Source of the DNA: C-114 sp963745405
Lineage (GTDB): Bacteria; Chloroflexota; Limnocylindria; Limnocylindrales; CSP1-4
Direction: 5' to 3'
NCBI GenBank assembly: GCA_963745405.1
Contig: CAVUWY010000002.1
Location: 62,001-126,000, forward strand
DNA: 64,000 nt
The position numbers were made by a program, and so were the translations under genes. The notes beneath the pieces were generated by a model, which was not told the origin of the DNA, did no database searches, and saw only the letters and a program-made list of their open reading frames with translations. Of the stretch, positions 35,940 through 43,522 are shown piece by piece. Position 1 is the first letter of the stretch. Each line of letters opens with the position of its first letter.

Positions 35940-36638
35940 TCAGGCGAAGTCCTTGAGGTCGTCGGCCGAGGCCGGCAGGAGGATCGCGTCGCCGGCCCGG
36001 AGGCGAAGCGGGTCGTCGATGCCGTTGAAGGCGGCGATGGCCCGCCACAGGCCGGGCTTGCCGAACTCGGCCCAGGCGACCTGGTCGAGTGTCTCCCGCG
36101 GCGCGAGCCGATGGAGGCGTTCGCCGGTCCGGCCGCCCGAGGTCGGGTTCTGCTTGGGGAAGGTGTCCTCGTCGCCGATCTGCTTCAGGTGGAGCGCCGC
36201 CGTCGCGCGGACCGGCGTCCCGTCGTCGAGGAAGAGGGTGTAGTGGACGCTGATCCGCTCGATCACGGCGTCGAACGAGAGATAGTCGCCCCAGGCGAAG
36301 GTGCACTTGGGCGGCCGATGCTGAGCCGACTTGGACGCTCCGCCCTTGGCCGGGGTGTACGGCAGGCTCGGATCGATCTTCGTCAGGGAGATGAGCTTCT
36401 TGACCGTGGTCGCGATCTTCGTCTTGGGGTTGCTCGAGTCCTCGGTCGCGTCGAGGAACAGGGTGACGTCGAGCGTCGCTGGGTGACCGCCCGAGAACGC
36501 CCCGGCCGGGACCTGGGTCCCGTTCGTCGACTGGTTGGCCCAGCCGACCGACTTCGTGTAGGTGATGTCGTCCGGATTGAACATGCACTCGATCGAGATG
36601 CCGTTCTCGGACTGGATCGTCGCCGTCACGAGCGTCAT
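35940..36638 (-). CDS. eCIS LysM tube-baseplate adaptor (Afp7-like)
   Basis: The 232-residue protein has an N-terminal domain with ISIECMFNPDDITYTKSVGW and HPATLDVTLFLDATED, typical of contractile-injection tube-associated proteins. It ends in a LysM domain (LHRLAPRETLDQVAWAEFGK, then NGIDDPLRLRAGDAILLP). Homologues such as Afp7 form the inner hub linking spike to tube. Its start overlaps the preceding Ala-rich gene by 4 bp. Confidence 0.93.
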   Translation of the reverse strand: MTLVTATIQSENGISIECMFNPDDITYTKSVGWANQSTNGTQVPAGAFSGGHPATLDVTLFLDATEDSSNPKTKIATTVKKLISLTKIDPSLPYTPAKGGASKSAQHRPPKCTFAWGDYLSFDAVIERISVHYTLFLDDGTPVRATAALHLKQIGDEDTFPKQNPTSGGRTGERLHRLAPRETLDQVAWAEFGKPGLWRAIAAFNGIDDPLRLRAGDAILLPASADDLKDFA

Positions 36639-38905
36639 CGGATCGACACCCCCAGGCCGCCCATCCGCTCACGCTCCTCGAGCAGCCGTCGCTGGAGGGC
36701 GGTGATGGCGTCCCGCTCCGCACGCCGTCGCCGGGCCTCGGCGCCGGCCAGGCCGCCGGGTCCTTCGTCGGTGCCGGCGGTCGCACCGGCACCGGCGCCG
36801 CGTCCAGCCGCTCCCATCGTGCCTGGGGCGCCGCCCGTCGGCGACGAGGAGTCGCTGGCTCCTTCGGCCTCGGCGACCTGCTGGCTGAACAGGGCCGGGG
36901 GCAGCGCAGCGGTGCCACCCGCGGCTCCGTCGGACGCCGCCGGCGGGAGGCTGCTGCGGGCCGACGCGGATCCCGTCGAAGCGGTGGACTCCGCGGATCC
37001 GGTCGCCGAACGATCGGTCGAGCCGTCGCCCCCGGTCGCCGACGCGAACCTGGACGTGTCGACCGCGTCCTGAGCGGAGAGCGATCCTTCCACGGCGGCC
37101 TCACGCGAACCGGCGATGGCGGCGGTCCTGGTTCCCGCCGCGGCAGTTTCGGCGGCCGGGCGTGCCCTCGCGAGCGAGGCGATGAGGTCGTCGAGCGGAG
37201 CGGCCGTGGACGTGGCGGTGCGCACCGGTTCCGGTTCCGCGGTCGAAGACCCATCGACGAAGGCGGCGGGACGTTCGGCGCCGCGATCCGCCGTCGACTC
37301 GACCGGAGAGGAGGCGACGTTCGAGACGGCGGTGGCAGGGCCGGACGTCGGGCCCGCGTCGGCCGCTGCGGGCGCCATCGCGGGGGATGGGCGCGCGGCG
37401 GGTTCGACGGCCGCTCCCTGCGACGCGGCGGTTCGGAAGCCGGAGGCGCGACCCTCGGCCGCTGAGTCCTCCGCGCCGGCCACGGGGCGGGCGAGCAGCT
37501 CGCCGATCGTCGCTGCATCCGCCCCCGCGGGAGCCGGTCCCGCCGGGGCGGGTTCCGGTGCCGGGGCCGCCGCCATCACAGCAGGTGCGGACGTGGGTCC
37601 ACCGGCCGCCGCGGGTCCGGCCGCCGCGGTCGCCGACTGCTCGATCGACCGGACAGCATCGGCATGGGCATCGCTGAGCGCCGCTGCGTGGCCGGCCGCG
37701 GTCGTGGCCAGGGTCGCACGCGCCTCCTCGAGGGCGGCACCGCTCCGAGCGCCAGCCTCGTCCGCGGCGCCACCCATCGCCTGCGCCTGGTCGGCGAGGC
37801 CGCCGCGAAGGTCGGCGGCGTGCTCGACGAGCTCACCGGCGAGCCGGTCCCGGTGACCGGCCGCGCTGTCGGCGACGGCTGCGGACGCCTCGTCCCGCGA
37901 AGCGGCCGCCCCGGCGGCAAGATCCTGACCGAGCTCGCGGGCGCGGGCGTCGAGGGCCGCGGCAGCCTCGTTAGCGGAGGCCGGCGCCTCTGCGGCAGGC
38001 GCGGTCACGACGGGGGCTGCCGCCGGTCCAGGAGCAGTCGCAGCCGCGGCAGCTCCCGGCAGCGCGAGATCCGTGGTCCCGGCCGTCTGCGATGGAACCT
38101 CCGACCGTGCCGGCGCACCCGGGGTCAGGCCTCCGACAGCGGACTGCCCACCCCCGGCGTCGACCCCAGCGGGACCTGCCCCGCCGGTCGGTCCGCCCGA
38201 GGACTCCTCCCCACCCGCCCCGAAGAGCCGGCCGACCGCGTTCGTCGCACGGTCGATGAACTCGCCGATCCGCGACTGCGCCGCGGGCTGGCCACTCCCC
38301 GCGCCCGGCGGCTCGGAGCCGCCACCGGTGGGGCCGTTCTGCTCGACGGCGGCACTCGCGGGTGTCGCCGGCGTCGCGGCGATGGCGGGCCGTGCCTGAG
38401 GCCCAGTCGGTGCCGGCGCCCCCGTAGGGGCTGCAGCGGCGGCGATGGCAGTGGGTTCGACCGACCCGCCCGGTGCTGGGGCCCCGAAACCGGTCGCGGC
38501 CACCGACGGCGTTCCGGCACCCACGGCCGGACCGGCATCGCCAGCAACGGTCCGGGCCGGTCCGAGCTCGACGAACGCCGACGCTGGGATCGCCGCCGGC
38601 TGCGGTCCGGCCTCGGCCTCGCCAGTCCCGGCGGCCGAAGCTGCAGCCGCCGTCTCGGCGCCGGGCACTCCCGGAGCGCTCGGTGCGGCGGCAGCCGCAG
38701 GCACGGGTTCGCCGGGTGCGCCGCTGGGCGCTCCGCCGGCTCCCGGAGTCCCGGCCGCCGCGAGCCGTTCCGAGGTCGCTCGATCGGCGGCCTCCAGGGC
38801 GGCCTGCCCCTGCCCCGTCAGCTCGTCCGCAACCCCGCGAGCTCGCGCGATGATCTCGTCGGCGAGCCGCCCGACCTCGCGGAGGATCTCGTCCTCGTCG
38901 GCCAT
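36635..38905 (-). CDS. Large Ala-rich low-complexity protein of the eCIS operon (tape measure or cargo candidate)
   Basis: The 756-residue product starts with a charged amphipathic helix (EILREVGRLADEIIARARGV) and runs through long Ala/Gly/Pro/Ser-rich tracts. It contains an amphipathic segment IGEFIDRATNAVGRLFG (about 225-240), a strongly helical Ala/Glu/Asp/Arg region (about 325-425), and a basic coiled end (RRRRAERDAITALQRRLLEE). No enzymatic motif is visible. It lies between the third tube gene and the LysM gene, where other eCIS usually carry only a small protein, and overlaps both neighbours. A long helical protein could set tail length; if fully helical, 756 residues would span about 110 nm. 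A cargo or baseplate scaffold is equally possible. Confidence 0.7.
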   Translation of the reverse strand: MADEDEILREVGRLADEIIARARGVADELTGQGQAALEAADRATSERLAAAGTPGAGGAPSGAPGEPVPAAAAAPSAPGVPGAETAAAASAAGTGEAEAGPQPAAIPASAFVELGPARTVAGDAGPAVGAGTPSVAATGFGAPAPGGSVEPTAIAAAAAPTGAPAPTGPQARPAIAATPATPASAAVEQNGPTGGGSEPPGAGSGQPAAQSRIGEFIDRATNAVGRLFGAGGEESSGGPTGGAGPAGVDAGGGQSAVGGLTPGAPARSEVPSQTAGTTDLALPGAAAAATAPGPAAAPVVTAPAAEAPASANEAAAALDARARELGQDLAAGAAASRDEASAAVADSAAGHRDRLAGELVEHAADLRGGLADQAQAMGGAADEAGARSGAALEEARATLATTAAGHAAALSDAHADAVRSIEQSATAAAGPAAAGGPTSAPAVMAAAPAPEPAPAGPAPAGADAATIGELLARPVAGAEDSAAEGRASGFRTAASQGAAVEPAARPSPAMAPAAADAGPTSGPATAVSNVASSPVESTADRGAERPAAFVDGSSTAEPEPVRTATSTAAPLDDLIASLARARPAAETAAAGTRTAAIAGSREAAVEGSLSAQDAVDTSRFASATGGDGSTDRSATGSAESTASTGSASARSSLPPAASDGAAGGTAALPPALFSQQVAEAEGASDSSSPTGGAPGTMGAAGRGAGAGATAGTDEGPGGLAGAEARRRRAERDAITALQRRLLEERERMGGLGVSIR

Positions 38906-39369
38906 CAGGCGACGTCCACGCGCTCGATGCCGCGGTGGGTCAGTTCTATCGTCTCGATCGCCACGGTCGCGCTGTGGAGGTCGAGGCTCGGTCCCGTGTA
39001 GCGGATCGGATAGGCACCGAGGAAGTGCCACTGGGCGACGGTCTCATTGAGGCCGTGCTTGAGCCGGATCGTGCCGTCGGACCGGGCGCCCGAGATCTGG
39101 CCGATCTTGACCTTCTTGAACCAGTCGAAGAAGACCTTCTTCTCGACGACGGCGCCCTGCAGGACGAGGTTCGGCCACTTCGGCTTGCCGGGCAAGGCCG
39201 TGTACTGGCCGCTCGCACCGCCGATCCAGCGATCGATGATGTCGATCGACGTCGCGAGGCCCGTTACCGACCGCACGATGAACCACGTCTCGCCCGTGCC
39301 ACCCGGCGCATCGACCTCTACCTCGAACCAGTAGGCACCGGCGCCTTCGTGGCGGGCGGCGAGCGTCAT
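38905..39369 (-). CDS. eCIS inner tube protein, gp19-like, third copy (Afp5-like)
   Basis: The 154-residue protein belongs to the T4 gp19/TIGR02241 tail-tube family: YWFEVEVDAPGGTGETWFIV, then VFFDWFKKVKIGQISG and the end HSATVAIETIELTHRGIER, which is the conserved C-terminal strand of this family. It is more divergent from the two tube genes at 40052-40943 than they are from each other and is the one closest to the baseplate genes, so it probably forms the first tube ring. Its stop overlaps the next ATG by one base (TGATG). Confidence 0.88.
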   Translation of the reverse strand: MTLAARHEGAGAYWFEVEVDAPGGTGETWFIVRSVTGLATSIDIIDRWIGGASGQYTALPGKPKWPNLVLQGAVVEKKVFFDWFKKVKIGQISGARSDGTIRLKHGLNETVAQWHFLGAYPIRYTGPSLDLHSATVAIETIELTHRGIERVDVA

Positions 39370-39608
39370 GGTGTCCGCCTTCGGGCCGCCATCTCGTTGA
39401 CGAGCTCGAGCAGGCGGGCGCGCCGCTCGGCCTCGGTCGTGAGGCGGGCGGCCTCGATCTCCTCGGGCGTCGGCCCGGCCGGAGCGGTCGGAACGACGAG
39501 GCTCGGTGCGACCCGCTCAGCGGCCGCCAGCCAGAGCCGCCGCTCCGGGCCCGACATCGCCAGGAGGACGTCGTAGCTCCAGCCGAACCGCATCGCCAGG
39601 GTGGCCAC
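39366..39608 (-). CDS. Small DUF6760-like eCIS protein
   Basis: The 80-residue protein reads MRFGWSYDVLLAMSGPERRL near its start, followed by a charged helix AERRARLLELVNEMAARR. The FGWSYDxxLAM-x-x-x-ER-x-x-W pattern is what I associate with the DUF6760 small proteins found in eCIS and phage-tail operons between tube genes. Family number is from memory and tentative. The role is probably assembly, as a chaperone or tail-completion factor. It overlaps the third tube gene by 4 bp. Confidence 0.65.
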   Translation of the reverse strand: MATLAMRFGWSYDVLLAMSGPERRLWLAAAERVAPSLVVPTAPAGPTPEEIEAARLTTEAERRARLLELVNEMAARRRTP

Positions 39609-39619
39609 CTCCTCGACCG

Positions 39620-40048
39620 TCAGGCGCGAGGGGTGGCCGACGTTCCCCCCAGGCCGGCCACCTCCTCCGGCAGGATCGGTTCCCCGCAGTGGGGGCAGAC
39701 GGACCCGCCGCCGGGGTCGAGGTTCAGGCGGCGGTAGAGCGCCTGGAGGTAGCCGAAGTCCTCGGCATAGAGGCCCTCGATGACCTCCGCGGTCACCTCC
39801 GGCACCGTTCCGAGGCGGGTCACGACCCGGGCCAGGAGGAGCACGACGAGGTAGGCCCGATTGCGCACGACCCGCGGATCGACGAGCGGGACGAGCTCGT
39901 CCCGCGCCGTCGCCAGCCGCATCCGGCCGGCGCGGTGGACGACGCCCGCTCCGTCGACATAGCCCTTCGGCAGGACAAACTCGATCTCGGATCGGAGCGC
40001 GGCGAGCTCGCCGGCGCCGGACGACTCGGCCTCAGTCAGGACGACCAC
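39620..40048 (-). CDS. eCIS tail-assembly-like protein with C-terminal zinc ribbon
   Basis: The 142-residue protein has IEFVLPKGYVDGAGVVHRAG and RMRLATARDELVPLVDPRVV, then a helical stretch with LARVVTRLGTVPEVTAEVIE. This looks like phage tail assembly chaperones (gp41/E/14-type) that recur between eCIS tube genes. The end carries half a zinc ribbon (CPHCGEP) with only two Cys, so metal binding would need partners or a dimer. The GTG start is 3 nt after the tube gene stop. Confidence 0.7.
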   Translation of the reverse strand: MVVLTEAESSGAGELAALRSEIEFVLPKGYVDGAGVVHRAGRMRLATARDELVPLVDPRVVRNRAYLVVLLLARVVTRLGTVPEVTAEVIEGLYAEDFGYLQALYRRLNLDPGGGSVCPHCGEPILPEEVAGLGGTSATPRA

Positions 40049-40051
40049 GGC

Positions 40052-40495
40052 TCACGACGACCAGGAGTACTTGATGCTCTCGCACTGGAACTGGATCGTC
40101 TCCATCCACAGGACGCTCCGTTGGATCGAGACATCGCTGGCGCTCCACTTCGAGGGCCAGGCGTCCTCCAGCGTCACCGTGAGGACGAGCTTCTTCTCGT
40201 TGTCGAGGAACGAGATGACGCACGGCCCACGGACCGAGTTCACGTCGCCGTTCTGGATGTGCTCGACGTTCTGCCACCACGGACCGCCGGCCTGGAGCGG
40301 CAGCATGAAGCCGGCCGTGAACGTGACCGGGTAGCAGGAGTACTTGCCCGGGACCTTCTGGACGTAGGGACCCTTGTCGTTCGACGTGTTCGACTCGAGG
40401 ACCGCCGTATCCGAGCGGATGCCGGTGATCCGGGAGAAGGCGCCGATGGCGCCGTTGAACTCGACGAAGATCGCGTAGCCGCCGAGGACGGGCAT
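40052..40495 (-). CDS. eCIS inner tube protein, gp19-like, second copy
   Basis: The 147-residue protein has the gp19/TIGR02241 pattern: YAIFVEFNGAIGAFSRITGI, VTFTAGFMLPLQAGGPWWQN and the last strands ETIQFQCESIKYSW. Rings of this family stack into the rigid tube expelled on contraction. It follows the first tube gene after 1 nt. Two distinct tube proteins in a row suggest alternating or end-specific rings. Confidence 0.9.
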   Translation of the reverse strand: MPVLGGYAIFVEFNGAIGAFSRITGIRSDTAVLESNTSNDKGPYVQKVPGKYSCYPVTFTAGFMLPLQAGGPWWQNVEHIQNGDVNSVRGPCVISFLDNEKKLVLTVTLEDAWPSKWSASDVSIQRSVLWMETIQFQCESIKYSWSS

Positions 40496-40496
40496 C

Positions 40497-40943
40497 TCAG
40501 AACACCTTCCTGGTGAGACCCTCGTGGGCGAGGGTCACGTCGATCTGGATCCAGCCCTCACCGGCCTGGGGGACGCTGTTGATGGCGATCGCCGACGGCC
40601 ACGCCTCGACCAGGTCGAACTGCATGACCGGGGCGCTCGCCGAGTCGCGCATGATGATCGAGGCGTTCTTGCGGTTGATCTGGCCGTTCTCGATCTCATC
40701 GCGCCAGGCGCCGAGGAGGGCGGCCTTCTCGAGCTCCATCGTTGACAGGGTCACGGTGGTGACCTTGTTCACCCCCGGCGCCCGGTGCGGCGCCTGCGCG
40801 CCGCTGCCGCGCGACTCGGGGTCCTCGAGGACCTGGACCTCGAAGCCGAGTCCGGCGACGGCCGTGAGGGACATGACCTCGAAGCCGTCGATCTGGACGA
40901 GGAAGTTGCCCGTCGTCAGGTCGGGCATGCGCGGAAGGGCCAT
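40497..40943 (-). CDS. eCIS inner tube protein, gp19-like, first copy (Afp1-like)
   Basis: The 148-residue protein contains NFLVQIDGFEVMSLTAVAGL, TVTLSTMELEKAALLGAWRD and QIDVTLAHEGLTRKVF, the conserved start, middle and end of the gp19-like tube family. It is directly downstream of the sheath gene (46-bp gap), the usual place for the main tube subunit, so I take it as the major tube protein. Confidence 0.92.
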   Translation of the reverse strand: MALPRMPDLTTGNFLVQIDGFEVMSLTAVAGLGFEVQVLEDPESRGSGAQAPHRAPGVNKVTTVTLSTMELEKAALLGAWRDEIENGQINRKNASIIMRDSASAPVMQFDLVEAWPSAIAINSVPQAGEGWIQIDVTLAHEGLTRKVF

Positions 40944-40989
40944 CGGGTACCTCCGTCAAGCTTGGTCTGAGATCCGCCTTCGACCCGGC

Positions 40990-42516
40990 TCAGCCGGCCG
41001 ACTCGCTGCCCTCGCCGGGCACGATCTGGCGGATGTTGAAGATCACGAACTCGGCCGGCCGGACCGGCGCGAGGCCGATCTCGACGACGACCTGGCCCGC
41101 CTCGACGACCTCGGGCGGATTCGTCTCCGCATCGCACTTCACGTAGAAGGCCTCGTCGGGGGTCACCCCGAAGAGGGCGCCGTCCCGCCAGACGCGGGTG
41201 AGGAAGGCCGAGGTGTTGCGGCGCAGCTTGGCCCACAGGAGGACGTCGTTCGGCTCGAAGACGGCCCACTGGGTCCCCAGGAGGATCGAGCTCTCGACGA
41301 AGTTGAAGAGGCGTCGCACGTTGAGGTACTTGAACTCGGGGTCGATCTGGGCGAGCGTCCGCGCTCCCCACACCCGGACCCCTCCGCGCGGGAAGACCCG
41401 GATGCAGTTGATGCCGGCCGGGTTGAGGAGGCCCTGCTCCTCGGAGGTCAGCTGGAGCTGGACGTCGAGGGCGCCGCGGACCGGCTCGTTGGCCGGCGCC
41501 TTGTGCACACCGCGGGTGTCGTCGTTGCGGCCCCAGATCCCGCCCATGAAACCGGACGGCGGCATGAAGACAGGCTGCCGGCTGGCGGGGTCGATGACCT
41601 TGACCCACGGGTAGTAGAGGACGGCGTACGAACTGTCGACCTTGAGCGTCTCACGCCGCCAGTCGAAGACCTCCTGGGCGTTGAGGCCCGGGGGCGGATC
41701 GAGGATGGCGACGCGATTGGCCATCCGCTCGGCATGGGCGACGAGGGCCAGCTGGATGCCGAGCGCCTGGTCACTCGACAAGGCGCCCATGGCCTGCATC
41801 GGCATGACGTCGGGGGCGAGGATCATCGTCACCTCGTCGATCGCCTCGAGGCCGGCCACGCCGGTCCGCTTGGCGACGTCGCCGGTGAAGGCGCCCGTCT
41901 CGACTTCGGTCGGGGCCGCCTCGGCCGCGGCGAGCTGGTAGGTGCCGTCGGCCGGCCGGCGCTCGACGAGGCTGCCCTCGGTCGAGACCTCCTCGAGGAC
42001 GATGAGCTTCGAGCGGGACTTGACCTCGGTGAGGACGTTGCCCTTGCCCTTCTTGAGCCCGACGTTGTCGAACTCCTCGACGACACCGGCGGGACCGCGG
42101 ACGGTGAGCTTGAAGGTGTCCTCGGCCGGCTCGCTGGCCGGTCCGACCTCGACGCTCACGCCGCCGGCCGCATCGAGCGCCCGGGCGCGGAGGGACTTGA
42201 GGCTGGCGTCGCTCGAGGCGGGCAGGAGGGCGACCGGCGTGGCCGCGCCGCCGTCGCTGTTGACCCGGACGATGTAGGCCCGGCCGCCGCCGTTGTCGAA
42301 GTAGCCGTAGACCGAGAGCGGGGTCGCATAGCCGCTGACGAAGCCGCCGAACGAGCGGGTGAAGTCGCCCCAGTTCGTGACGAGCGTGGCGGCCCCGGTC
42401 GGACCCTTCTCGGTGAAGCCGATGAAGGCGGCGATCGCGGTGCCGACGCCCTCGATGGGCTTGCTCCCGCCCGGCAGTTCCTTGACGTAGACCCCTGGTG
42501 ACTGGTAAACGGCCAT
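40990..42516 (-). CDS. eCIS contractile sheath protein (single copy)
   Basis: The 508-residue protein starts VYQSPGVYVKELPGGSKPIE with IAAFIGFTEKGPTG, the conserved N-terminal strand exchanged between sheath subunits. The C-terminal domain has INCIRVFPRGGVRVWGARTL, RRLFNFVESSILLGTQWAVF, and VVEIGLAPVRPAEFVIFNIR, which is the conserved core and C-terminal strand. It forms the contractile outer cylinder. Only one sheath gene is present, as opposed to three in Afp/PVC clusters. Confidence 0.97.
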   Translation of the reverse strand: MAVYQSPGVYVKELPGGSKPIEGVGTAIAAFIGFTEKGPTGAATLVTNWGDFTRSFGGFVSGYATPLSVYGYFDNGGGRAYIVRVNSDGGAATPVALLPASSDASLKSLRARALDAAGGVSVEVGPASEPAEDTFKLTVRGPAGVVEEFDNVGLKKGKGNVLTEVKSRSKLIVLEEVSTEGSLVERRPADGTYQLAAAEAAPTEVETGAFTGDVAKRTGVAGLEAIDEVTMILAPDVMPMQAMGALSSDQALGIQLALVAHAERMANRVAILDPPPGLNAQEVFDWRRETLKVDSSYAVLYYPWVKVIDPASRQPVFMPPSGFMGGIWGRNDDTRGVHKAPANEPVRGALDVQLQLTSEEQGLLNPAGINCIRVFPRGGVRVWGARTLAQIDPEFKYLNVRRLFNFVESSILLGTQWAVFEPNDVLLWAKLRRNTSAFLTRVWRDGALFGVTPDEAFYVKCDAETNPPEVVEAGQVVVEIGLAPVRPAEFVIFNIRQIVPGEGSESAG

Positions 42517-42540
42517 CGGACCTCCTCGTGTGCCCTGTCG

Positions 42541-43179
42541 TTAACGCTCGACTGTCTCGCGGACCTTCGTCCGCATGTCATCGGAATGGAGGCGCCGGGT
42601 CCGGACGATGCCGGTCGGCTGGTGCTCGAATGGCTGGACGGCGACGGTCACGACGGCCCGCAGGGCCGCCCCGGGCGTCCGGATGAGGCCGTGCTGCCAC
42701 CACGCCCGCAGCTCATCGGGCCCAGGCGTGTCGATCGCGGCGTAGATCGGGTACTCGCTGTCCACCGCAAGGGCGGCGGCGAGGTCGCCGCTCCGCATCG
42801 TGGCCGCGATGAGGCGCTCCATCGACTCGGCTGCCTGGAGCTCCCCGGCGTCGTCCTCGATGGCGACGGTGAGGTCGAACCAGCCCGGCGCCTGGCGGAC
42901 CCGGACGGCGCCGTTGCCGCTCGGATCGGGGGTGACCTCGCGGTCCTGGTTCTGGAGGCGCTCGGTCTTGGCGACCGAGACGAGGTGGAGGGTGATCGCC
43001 GGCTCCCCGCCGATCACCGCCCCGGCGGTCGAACCGGTCCGGGCCTTCGCGGGCTCTCCGGGCGCCGCCTCGGGCGATGTGGCTGCCACCTCGAGCGGCG
43101 GCCCGATCCGAGTCGCCCGGCCGGTCGCCGATCCGACGAAGGTCTCGAGCGATCGCAGTGTCTCAGCGAACATGGTCAT
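42541..43179 (-). CDS. eCIS cap/tube-terminator protein, Pvc16/DUF4255-like
   Basis: The 212-residue protein has a leading helix (FAETLRSLETFVGSATG), then PAITLHLVSVAKTERLQNQD and QAPGWFDLTVAIEDDAGELQ, in the order expected of DUF4255 (Pvc16/Afp16 N-terminal). Such proteins cap the distal end of tube and sheath. It overlaps the pseudo-receiver gene by 17 bp and precedes the sheath by 24 bp. Position first among the structural genes rather than last differs from Afp/PVC. Confidence 0.82.
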   Translation of the reverse strand: MTMFAETLRSLETFVGSATGRATRIGPPLEVAATSPEAAPGEPAKARTGSTAGAVIGGEPAITLHLVSVAKTERLQNQDREVTPDPSGNGAVRVRQAPGWFDLTVAIEDDAGELQAAESMERLIAATMRSGDLAAALAVDSEYPIYAAIDTPGPDELRAWWQHGLIRTPGAALRAVVTVAVQPFEHQPTGIVRTRRLHSDDMRTKVRETVER

Positions 43180-43522
43180 CGATCCCGGCGAGCGCCTCGC
43201 GGAGGGTGGTCGCCGTCACCGGTTCGAGGGTGAAGGACGCCCCGGTCGTCGGGTGGACCCGCAGGCGAGGCCGGTCGTCGTCGCACTCGACGACCTCGAG
43301 GATCGGCTGGCGGGCGCGCAATGCCCTGACGGTCGCGTCGGGCTCGGGACCCATGCGGACGATCACGGCGTCGGGTCGCAGGCGAACGACCGCGTCGGCG
43401 AGATCGTCGATCCGGTCGGTCTCGGTCGCGTCCAGGACTTCGTAGTGTTCCTCGATGAGGGTCTGGATGAGTCCACGCGCGACGAGGGGGTCCAGGTCCC
43501 CGATCAGGACACGATTGGTCAC
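43163..43522 (-). CDS. Pseudo-receiver domain protein, first gene of the eCIS operon
   Basis: The 119-residue protein starts VTNRVLIGDLDPLVARGLIQ, the first strand and helix of a CheY-like receiver with an acidic pair. The expected phosphoacceptor strand reads DAVIVRMGPE, with no Asp at the active site, and the conserved K-P becomes E-P in FTLEPVTATTLREAL. It is therefore a receiver fold that cannot be phosphorylated in the usual way. No output domain follows. I choose GTG at 43522; an in-frame GTG at 43552 adds ten residues. Stable 17-bp overlap with the cap gene suggests translational coupling and a role in eCIS assembly or control. Confidence 0.65.
   Translation of the reverse strand: MTNRVLIGDLDPLVARGLIQTLIEEHYEVLDATETDRIDDLADAVVRLRPDAVIVRMGPEPDATVRALRARQPILEVVECDDDRPRLRVHPTTGASFTLEPVTATTLREALAGIDDHVR

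Noticed and set aside
29372..43522. A complete prophage
   Set aside because: There are no capsid, portal, terminase, lysis or integrase genes. The set contains only tail-like parts plus DUF4255, which is the eCIS pattern.
29372..43522. A type VI secretion system
   Set aside because: There is a single-chain sheath, gp25/gpJ/gpI baseplate and LysM adaptor but no TssJLM membrane complex, TssB/TssC split sheath or ClpV.
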